Positions 55,857 through 64,000 of a stretch of 64,000 nt of DNA are shown here, one piece after another (position 1 is the first letter of the stretch; the number at the start of each line of letters is the position of its first letter). Both the position numbers and the translations under genes were made by a program. The stretch covers positions 22,603,501-22,667,500 of the forward strand of contig CM044862.1 of NCBI GenBank assembly GCA_024500155.1, read 5' to 3'. Source of the DNA: Chenopodium formosanum (taxonomy: Eukaryota; Streptophyta; Magnoliopsida; Caryophyllales; Amaranthaceae). The notes below the pieces were generated by a model. The model was not told where the DNA came from. It saw only the letters and a list, made by a program, of their open reading frames with translations, and searched no databases.

Positions 55857-56495
55857 GTTTGTTATTAATCTTGTTAGTATCATGCCTAGGATCTTGCTAT
55901 TATTATGCTTTATTTTTAACATGATTATTTTAATTATGATTATAATGATTATGATTATTATTATGTTGCTTGATTATATTTATTGTTATTGCTTGATCAC
56001 ACCTTTTATGTATGTTTAAAGGGAATTTGTACTTGTAATCACACTTAATAAGATAATTAGTAATCTTGTTTAGGGTTAATTTGATTATAATTAAAGTGAT
56101 CGCCAATAATAGTTTTGTTTGTGCATTAATATTCAACCAACATATATAGATTAAACAGGTTTAGGGTAAACCTAATGGTTGCATGTTAGTCAGAAAGCGC
56201 ACATAAATACGAGAAGAATAATGAAGAGGCCTATTATTAGGGCTGGTTCTTTGTCTTTTAGATTGGATTTGTACCTTCATCCCCGAACTTCCAGTCTTGG
56301 TTCCAGACCTATTGGAGTTAACGATCTCATGGATTGTTAAGGGGTGTAACCTTCACCATGTGAACGGTTTACAAGTTCCTAAAACTTGTTGGCGACTCTT
56401 TAGCTCTAGCTTCCTTCCCTTTGGACGTCACTATGCTTAAGTGTATGATCACAGTGGGGTTCAAGTTTGGGGTAATGCTTGAAATATTCCCTACA
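55857..56495 (+). mobile_element. Element D, right part: end of the diverged LTR
   Basis: Resumes after the CTAAG duplication with GTTTGTTATTAATCTTGTTA and follows the U5 half of the A/B LTRs through GGGGATGATGG-like and GACGTCACTATGCTTAAGTG text to TATTCCCTACA at 56495. No primer site follows, so D is a solo LTR or truncated. Confidence 0.82.
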
Positions 56496-58486
56496 ACTAT
56501 TCTCATGTAAAGGTACTGGCGGACGATCACCACGACGACGATAAATAGGATATGAGTTCTTTCCTTGGACTATGCTTTCTGCAAAAGGTTTAGGAAATTA
56601 CGTTTACAAACCCCATTTTCCATGCAAGAAGAATTTCGACGACCTTTGCCACACAAAATATGGATCATATGCTTCAAAACAGCATTGTATAATCGTGGTT
56701 CTTCATCTCTATCAGGTATCTCGGCTCTCACAAATGTGTCATACTCTTTTGGAGATTTTGGTTTGTGTTTTTTTTGTCCAAAATGAGCAGAATGTGAACA
56801 TGTGGCAGGCCTCTTTTTTTAAACTCAATGACATAGACATAGGCAATAACCTTCCCAAGAGCGCCTTTTTCTACAACGTCCATCTTGAATTCCTCAAATT
56901 TTGCATGGAATATTCTGGTGATTAAGTTGAGACGATCTTGTGCTGCTTGACCTGGCAATAACTCGTCTACAATTTCTCTCCACGATGGGTTGCATGTCAT
57001 TGTCAAAAAAGAGGTATGTTTTTCCATAATGTGTAACTAATGCCATTGCATCTTGAAATCTTTGATTCATGTCTCTTGGACACCCGACAAACGAAGAAGG
57101 TAGAACGGTTGTTTTCCCGGCATTCGCTATAATTACAATGTACCGTAAATTATATTATAGTACATAATAATAATAGTAAAATTAAAATTAAAGGTAAACA
57201 ACATATTTAAGAAAAGAACCTGTATTGATCTCTCCGACATCTAAACAATCTTGAAGTCCTTGATACAATTTAGCTCTAATTGTATCTTAATCATCTCGAA
57301 TCCATCTTAGCTTATTTGCCTCAATTTTCACAAACATGTCAACAATGAATTGTTGAAATAAGCGCTCTACTATTAAGATGATGGAGACATATTGTCGTAC
57401 CTACAATCAATAAAGTATTGTTAAAATATGAAAAAATAATATAAATCTACGTGTTAATCTGAGAGGGGAGTGTACTTTACTTGAATGATATAAGCGTAGA
57501 ATGCTCGGCAAGGTATGGTTCTTCCATTATTATCAAGACTGTTTATCGACCATCCATAAGAACCGTATGGAAATAGTATTGGATATTGAAGGGGATCATA
57601 GTATCCAGCAGTATCCAACACATTCATTAATTGCCCAGAAGTTGATTGAACTAAAATATCTCTTGGATTTAAGTTCGCAACCTCTTCTCCTCCGACAATC
57701 ACAGCCGCAACTTGAGAAGCAGTAGGAAGACAATATTATGGTTGATTTGATGGTTGTTCATTGATACAGAGTGCACAATCTTGTATGTTTTCTTGTTGAG
57801 TGAGCTAAACTTCGAAGATTATGAACAAAAGGATTGCACCGATCAAGGATGGCTTTAATTTTTTCTACAATATCTTGTCGTATTGTGTTATTCTCCTTAA
57901 GACGTTTTTCAACCTCATGCTCAGTGTCACATATGTACAACCGAAGGAATCGTGGTCGAGATTCTGATGTAGTTGGGAGCAGCCCGCCTATTTTATGATA
58001 TATAGACCCTTGAGCTCGAAATGTGCATACTCCGTGTTGAGCATTAGCTAAGCTCTCATCTAAGTGCACTCCCATGGAGGTTAAAGCGAATAAGTGATTA
58101 ATTTTTCTAATGTCACTCTTAAATTGTATTCCAATAGGTGTTTGATCAATGTATAAAGAATGTATATATTCGGGAATAGGTAAGGTTGGCAAGGTAATCT
58201 TCCCGGACAAACAACATATTTTGGATGTTTCATAATGAAAAAGGAGAGCTTGACAAAACTCACACGTTCTCGGAGGTGATAGTTGAACGATCGGGACTCC
58301 TCTTTGCTCATGAAAGTTTATTGCTGAACGATGACAGACTCTGCCCCTATTTCTTCTTTGAACATTGTTGTTCTGCATTACATTAGGATTGCCTTGAATG
58401 CCACGATCACCAAAAAAATGTGCTACCACCTTGGATATTTCGTTGTCCATTACACGTAAAATTGTGCGATATGACACTTTCACCAA
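56496..58486 (-). pseudogene. Helitron helicase-like (RepHel) protein, N-terminal Rep part, broken
   Basis: Rolling-circle transposon protein. Minus-strand pieces in order: 58486-57758 (Helitron N-terminal region, with ANAQHGVCTFRAQGSIYHKI and a CEFC zinc pair); 57702-57454 (NLNPRDILVQSTSG and LQYPILFPYGSYGWS); 57027-56728 (FLTMTCNPSWREIVDELLPG, then the HUH nickase motif GLPHVHILLIL); then, after a frameshift near 56735, VRAEIPDRDEEPRLYNAVLK, CMENGVCKRNF and YPIYRRRGDRPPVP down to about 56500. The helicase half is missing: the frame ends at the LTR of element D. Stops and possible introns lie between the pieces (57030-57450). Not functional. Confidence 0.88.
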
Positions 58487-58736
58487 TATGAATTGCTGTA
58501 TAATGAAATACTATATAGTAAGTTTGAAAAAAATTTAATATGTTGCAATATTGATAGAATACATAAATGAACATGTATTGCTATTCAAAAAAAAAAAAAA
58601 AAAAAGAAGATGTATTGACTTTAAAGATTATTGAAATATTAGTGTGCATATATATATCACAATTATTAAATATTTTTATAAGCTTATTGATTAGTTTGTG
58701 TCACATTTTGTTGAACAATTATTAAGGTTACTTTAT

Positions 58737-58776
<40 letters not shown>

Positions 58777-59149
58777 TGTCTTATCCAGTTCACTCTTTGG
58801 GGTAATTCGGATTTGGGGATAAGTTATGGATGGTTAGGTTCTAATCCCTTTCCAATTGTTGTTACTTTATCATATTATAATGATATTGTTTTCTCACCAA
58901 CATGAGAAGTGTAATAGTTATAGTAGCTGAGACCGATTGATTTCATCCTAAAAGTATAAGGAAATTTTGGTATGCATAGTCTGAATGTGTGAATGGTTTA
59001 AATTTTAGTTAGTGTATGACATGGCGTAAGCATTATTATAATGGCAAGTGTGCTATTATTATTTTAAAGGGTCCTTTTTTGGTTTTGGATGGAGGCTGTG
59101 TTGTTTTTTTAATAATTAATTGATAATTCAAAGAATTTTTCCTATCGGT
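58487..59149. other. Non-coding AT-rich spacer with a long T-tract
   Basis: No gene seen. Contains an A-run (about 58588-58605) and a T-tract of about 36 bases (58739-58775). May include the start of the Helitron, but no TC end or hairpin was identified. Confidence 0.5.
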
Positions 59150-60099
59150 TAATCAGTTGCAAATTGGTATAACCTTTCACGTCTAGGGCGAAGACAATTT
59201 CGAACTTGGCTAGGTGTGTCTAGAACTTGTGAATGCGAAATTTTGTAAAAAAGAAGGTTTAGAAAGCGGGAGAAGAATAAGCTATTGCTTGAGAATTAAT
59301 GATGATTGTTGATGATTGAAAAAATGAAAACGGGGAAATACGACCCTATTTATAGAGAAAATAGTCCAAAAACGATAGGAAAGAATAAGAATTTGAATCA
59401 GAATAAAACTGGCTCTTGTCGCGAACGACAGGACCCAGCGCGAACGACAAAGATCACGCATGGCGACAGGCTTTGTCGTTTGGCGACAAACTTGTCGTTT
59501 GGCGCTGGTTTAAAAGATAAAATGCGCTTTTGTACGAAATCCTTTTTTAATATAATTAAGCAGTTAAACTCCGTGTTTATCAATTTTAAATTAGATTTTA
59601 TCATAATAAGACACCTGTATTATTTCAAATCAAATTCTTTATTTTCTAAAAGATAATTATCAATCCTAAATCTATTAGAATTCAAAATAACCTTCAAGAC
59701 TATTCTAGAAAATTAGAATTAATTCTAATAATTTTAGGAACAACAATTAATGGGCCCTCCACTAGATCATTGGGCCATAAAACCATTTCAGGCCCAATTT
59801 AGTATCTTGGCCATAACTTCCTCATTATTCATCAGAATTGGGCTTATAATATATCATTGGAAAGCTCATTGCGAGCCCAACCCAACAATACTATTAATGG
59901 ACCCTTGTCACGGACCAAAATAAATTAGAATGGCTATTTTCATAGATAGAGTGAATTTTTGAAAACACGAAGAAAGATTTTTATTAAAACGAGCGCACCA
60001 CAAGACTTTTCACACTTTCACTTCGTTCGATAATCAAGTAACGTGAAAAATATTCATCACTAGGTTTGACTTTTGGGGACACACAATTGGATGTCTACA
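59150..60099 (-). mobile_element. Element E: truncated LTR of a diverged A/B-family member
   Basis: On the minus strand it begins TGTAGACATCCAATTGTGTG (complement of 60099 downward) and follows the A/B LTR through the CCTAGTGATGAATATTTTTCACG start, TCCAATGATATATTATAAGC and the TATA box (CTCTATAAATAG, complement of 59347-59358). It stops soon after the CTTCGCCCTAGACGTGAAAG segment (about 59174-59193). The U5 half is missing. In place of the GGCGCC cluster it has a GTCG/GGCGAC array (59405-59515). Confidence 0.82.
59405..59515 (-). promoter_or_regulatory. TCGTTTGGCGACA array in LTR E, replacing the GGCGCC cluster
   Basis: Units GTCGTTTGGCGACAAA, GTCGTTTGGCGC and GTCGCGAACGACAGG in inverted orientations at the same place relative to the TATA box. 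TTTGGCGC again fits the E2F form TTTSSCGC. Confidence 0.65.
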
Positions 60100-60746
60100 C
60101 CGGCGCTCGAGGGGAAGGGGTTTGGCTGGCCGTGGATGGTTTTTTTTTGTTATTTTGTTATTTAAAATTTTATAAACCAATCATACGTTGACACTCGTCT
60201 TATAACCTATAATATTAGGTTGGATGACCGGTTGGGAGTGTTATGGGCGAACGGGGTATAAAATTCAAATTAATAAAAAATAATCCAAAGTTGAGATTTA
60301 TATAGGCAGATGAGGCAAAAATAGGATTAATCCTAACAATTTTTCCATTAACTTTTGTAGTAGCATGTTTTTTCCCCTTGTTTTAGAACATTTTTTTTAC
60401 CTCTTTAATTTATTAAAATTGATCAATTGAATATTAAGCGCATTTTGTGTACGGTTTGCTATATCATGTACCTACTTGTAAAAGAACAAAGTAACCCCAT
60501 AATACCAACCGAGTAATTCCTATAAATTGACCAAGTAACACTTATAAAATTGATCGATTGAATTTTTATAAAATTGACTGAGGAATTCTTTAAAATTGAT
60601 CGAATAGCCCTTATAAGTTGACCACACACGGTGACCAACCACATACTTATAGGAAGAAAAACTTGGTCAAAGACTCTGGGATCAAAAGCAAGATTACAAA
60701 TCCATATAGTAGTATAAATGAAGGATGAAAAACCAAAACCAAGCCA
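60100..60746. other. Intergenic DNA between LTR E and the RPL4 promoter
   Basis: AT-rich, no gene. 60420-60610 has several imperfect copies of AAAATTGATCGA/AATTGACC-type motifs. Nothing else recognised. Confidence 0.5.
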
Positions 60747-60885
60747 GGCCCAAATATACCCAGCTTAAAAAACCCCAACACCAACCCGAAACTCTAACTT
60801 TCTTCTTAACCTACTCCACCATATAAATTCCCCTCACAAACTCACTTCATTCCCCCTTCTCTCATACCCAAAATAAAAACCCTAA
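60747..60885 (+). promoter_or_regulatory. RPL4 promoter: site II, TATA box and telo-box
   Basis: GGCCCA (site II core, 60747-60752), TATAAA (60822-60827) and telo-box AAACCCTAA (60877-60885) precede the ATG at 60937. Site II plus telo-box is the usual signature of plant ribosomal protein genes and links them to cell growth through TCP and telo-box-binding factors. Confidence 0.8.
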
Positions 60886-60936
60886 TTCTCATTTCCGCCT
60901 CTTCTGGCAATTCATTCCCTCCCCCCTTCTCTCAAA

Positions 60937-63017
60937 ATGTCTTCCACAGCCGCTGCCGCCCGCCCACTGGTGACCATCCAAACCGTCGAGTCCGATATGT
61001 CGACCGACTCCACGCCTTCCGCACCACTCCCCGACGTCATGAAATCCCCCCTTCGCCCCGACCTCGTCACCTACGTTCACTCCAACATCTCCAAAAACTC
61101 CCGTCAACCCTACGCTGTTTCCCGCAAAGCTGGGCATCAAACCTCCGCCGAGTCCTGGGGCACGGGCCGTGCTGTCTCCCGTATCCCCCGTGTGCCTGGT
61201 GGTGGTACTCACCGTGCTGGTCAGGGAGCTTTCGGGAACATGTGTCGTGGTGGGCGTATGTTTGCTCCTACCAGGATCTGGAGAAAATGGCATGTTAAGA
61301 TTAATGTTAATCAGAAGAGGTATGCTGTTGTTTCTGCTATTGCTGCGACCGCTATTCCCTCGCTTGTTCTTGCTCGCGGGCATAAGATCGAGACTGTTCC
61401 TGAGCTTCCCCTCGTTGTGTCGGACTCAATTGAGGGTGTTGAGAAGACTAAGTCTGCTTTGAAGGTGTTGAAATCAATCGGTGCGTTTGAGGATGTGGAG
61501 AAGGCCAAGAAATCGATTGCGATTCGTGCTGGAAAAGGAAAGATGAGGAACAGAAGGTACATTTCACGAAAGGGGCCGCTCATCGTGTACTCGACCGAGG
61601 GGTCGAAGTTGGTTAAGGCGTTTAGGAACATTCCTGGGGTTGAGATTTGCCATGTTGATAGGTTGAATTTGTTGAAGCTTGCTCCTGGTGGTCATTTGGG
61701 GAGGTTTGTGATATGGACTAAGGGTGCTTTCGAGAAGCTCGATTCGATTTACGGGTCCTTCGATAAGGCTTCTGAGAAGAAGAACAAGTATGTATTGCCA
61801 AGGGCTAAGATGTTGAATGGTGATCTTGCTAGGCTTATCAATTCTGATGAGATTCAGTCGGTTGTTCGACCGATTAAGAAGGATTATGTTAGGGCACCAA
61901 TGAAGAAGAACCCATTGAAGAATCTCAATGTTATGCTGAAATTGAACCCCTATGCTAAGACAGCTAAGAGGATGGCTTTGTTGGCTGAGAAGCAAAGGGC
62001 TGCTTCTAAGGAGTCCAAGCTTCAGAAGAAGAGAAAGGTCCTTTCCAAGGTATTTTTTTACTTGTTTCTTTTCTATTTGTTATTGTCATACTTTAATTGT
62101 TATTATTATTTTTTTATCGGTTGATTTTGTTGCTGGTATTTTCTTATTATAATATGTATGTGATTCATCTCTACTGCTTTGTGGAAATTAATGTTTGTGC
62201 TGGAATTTCATTATAGCTTATTATTATTGCTATTAAATCTGTGAAATGTTAATGCAAATGAATTTTACAATTGTTTAGTTGTATGATTAATAGGTTGTGA
62301 TCAATGGTCATCACTTTGTGTATGATTGGTAGACAATGAAAATTTTATTATTGCTATTACTACTGACCAGTAGACAATGTATGCTTATATTTAATCTATG
62401 TTATTGCTGTTTTGATTAGGAGTTTCACAAGTCTTTCGAATTTAATGGTTTGTTGTGATGTTTATATGCTATTTTGTTATATGAGTTAGTTCCCTTTGAT
62501 GTTGCTACTGATCATTTTTATTTGGTCTTGCTGTTTATCTTGGTTGTTTGATACTGGTCATGATTTCACTTGCTTTCTTGAGATTGAATGCATATATTCT
62601 GTTTCAATTTAAGTCCTTTAGTTTTGATAGATTAATCAATTCATTAAATTGATGTATATGTTCTGTGATTGCTATAGTCATTTAGTATTGTGATTGTTTC
62701 TTGAGAGTGTAACTGTGATTTCTCTGTTGATGTGTTTTCGATGCTGTATGTTTTTCTTTTCAAGAATTTGTACCTGGCTTGAAATGGAGTGAAATTCTTA
62801 GTTGTAGTCATAGTTCATATTTGTATTCAAGTATGGTTGTATAAAAGTGTGAATTATTTTACAACTGCTAATTTTGCTGTATATTTCCTGAATGTTTTAA
62901 CAGGAGGAGCTTACTGCCATCAAGGCCTCTGGAAGATCGTTCTACAAGACTATGATTTCCGATTCCGATTACACCGAATTTGAGAACTTCACAAAATGGC
63001 TTGGTGTTTCTCAGTAA
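60937..63017 (+). CDS. RPL4: 60S ribosomal protein L4 (uL4)
   Basis: Component of the cytosolic large ribosomal subunit; its long internal loop lines the peptide exit tunnel. Two exons: 60937-62049 (371 codons) and 62904-63017 (37 codons plus TAA), joined in phase 0 by GT (62050) and AG (62902-62903); the intron is 854 bp. The product is 408 residues, very close to Arabidopsis RPL4 (about 406). Visible: RPLVTIQTVESD start, SRQPYAVSRKAGHQTSAESW, the tunnel loop GGGTHRAGQGAFGNMCRGGR with RIWRKWHVKIN, then LNLLKLAPGGHLGRFVIWTK and the eukaryote-specific Lys-rich tail; exon 2 gives EELTAIKASGRSFYKTMISD...WLGVSQ. No damage. Reading through the intron adds an artefactual tail. The only evident host gene in the window. 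Confidence 0.97.
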
Positions 63018-64000
63018 TTTTGTTTTCTAGGTCTAAATTTTTGTTAGAGATATTTGGTTTAAGATTTAATCTACCAGAGTTTTGGATGTTGAAGATATTA
63101 AGACTTGAAAGTTACCCCTCGTCTTGTTATTTTAAACCTGTGCCTATAGCTGTTGTAGTTCGAGGGCTCTTTACTGAGATTTTACCGTCTTTGGTATTTG
63201 TTGCTCTAATTCTTATATGGATTTTCATACCTTCATGTCTTGTTGCTTGTGGATTTTCATACCTTCATGTCTTGTTGCTTGTGGATTTTCATACCTTCAT
63301 AGTTGTGTGCGAGTGTTCCTCAGATCTCAGTTTTATGATTCTGAATTTCCGATACTTGGGAAGTCTTATTTTTTGTTAAATGAAGGGACATGGTCTCATT
63401 ACATTCATTAGTCTTTCTTTGTGACCTTTGTACTTGGTTTACTTACATTTCCTATGACTTGAGGCTTGAGTTGGAGTTTTGTGGAAATAGCAGAAATCTG
63501 CTCAATTGATCAATTAAAGCAGCCTAATACAGTCTTGATTGGTATGTTGCTGCTCAATCATTTGTAAAGGAACATCATCTGTTGGGGCAGGCAGACAGCT
63601 TTCTTTTTGTTACCATTTTCTGTCTGAACATAGAGCTCTAGTTTTATACCTCCCTGTTCTGCATGCTTGATGGCTAATTGGCTACTATGAAAAAATGAAG
63701 GGTATCTGAAGGACTCGTAGCATCAGCGGTGCCTGTAGTCCAGTGGCCGTAGCAATATCTGCTTGCATTTCAATTGAATTTGATAGTACTTGCATATGGT
63801 TTCTTTCAATAGAGCTTCTCACTATCATCTTCAACTACTGTGTATAATACTTGGGATAGTTGAGCCCTATTCGATTCTGCAATGAAGTAAATAATTTCCC
63901 AAACTATTTCAATATTTACGAATGTATCCTTGCCGACCCTACATGGAAAGTGCCTCTATTGCTTTTAAATAAACCACTCCAAAAAGCTGGTGATCTTGTT
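63018..64000 (+). other. RPL4 3' region and downstream DNA
   Basis: No second gene seen. Probably 3' UTR followed by intergenic DNA. Contains a 32-bp repeat (listed separately). Open frames here have no domain. Confidence 0.6.
63219..63302 (+). repeat. 32-bp tandem repeat downstream of RPL4, 2.6 copies
   Basis: Units starting GGATTTTCATACCTTCATGT at 63219, 63251 and 63283; the first two are identical and the third is partial. About 200 bp past the stop codon, so possibly in the 3' UTR. Confidence 0.92.

Noticed and set aside
3266..56495. Element D as a full-length retrotransposon
   Set aside because: After removing inserts only about 1.9 kb is left, equal to one LTR; no primer site follows 56495 and no internal domains remain.
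58739..58775. Long T-tract as a terminator or retroposon tail
   Set aside because: No adjoining SINE/LINE body or target duplication was found; a simple homopolymer is enough.
62050..62124. Reading RPL4 as a single exon ending at 62124
   Set aside because: The frame after 62049 is hydrophobic intron translation; GT/AG borders and exon 2 (EELTAIKASGRSF...) complete the known protein.

Overview
The window is nuclear DNA of a flowering plant, very probably a eudicot. It holds one clearly functional host gene, cytosolic ribosomal protein L4 at the right end (60937-63017, two exons). Almost everything to its left is a nest of transposable elements. AT-rich intergenic DNA, intron-containing genes, Tat-lineage Ty3/gypsy retrotransposons, a MULE, a CACTA end and a Helitron all fit a repeat-rich plant genome.

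Layout: 1-696 is the end of a CACTA transposon with ACCGGT-rich subterminal repeats. 697-3265 is unassigned AT-rich DNA. Element D, a diverged LTR of about 1.9 kb, occupies 3266-5755 plus 55857-56495. It was hit by a Pack-MULE carrying an F-box fragment (3544-4788, 9-bp target-site duplication TTTTTTTAA) and by element C. C (5756-55851, minus strand, TSD CTAAG, about 12.2 kb without inserts) is a Tat-type retrotransposon. Its reverse transcriptase was hit by element B (14493-52374, minus strand, TSD GCCGC, about 18.75 kb without insert). An extra gene of B was in turn hit by element A (21597-40722, plus strand, TSD AAGCG, 19.1 kb), a member of the same family as B. All four target-site duplications are exact, so the order of insertion can be read directly. 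To the right of the nest lie a broken Helitron helicase (56496-58486, minus), another LTR fragment E (59150-60099) and then RPL4.

A and B are large Tat-lineage elements: 1.9-kb LTRs, a primer site matching tRNA-Arg, and gag-protease-RT-RNaseH-archaeal-type RNaseH-integrase. Between pol and the 3' LTR they carry two antisense, intron-containing genes: one with a plant mobile domain (PMD) and one resembling DUF7745. C independently carries an antisense intron-containing gene of the 'putative gypsy type transposon' (Transposase_28-like) family ending in a coiled coil. Because these genes run opposite to the genomic RNA, their introns can survive retrotransposition.

The most unusual structure is a set of GGCGCC-rich palindromic clusters. 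Seven occur at equivalent positions in each of A and B (both LTRs, two in the leader, one after pol, one upstream of each cargo gene), 14 in all. The LTR clusters and the DUF7745-like clusters sit just upstream of TATA boxes. Their core (A/T)TTGGCGC fits the plant E2F consensus WTTSSCSS, and the LTR copies differ in length even between the two LTRs of one element. C has a different design: five G-box (CACGTG) motifs upstream of its LTR TATA box. No retrotransposon here looks coding-competent; stops and frameshifts interrupt gag-pol in A, B and C.
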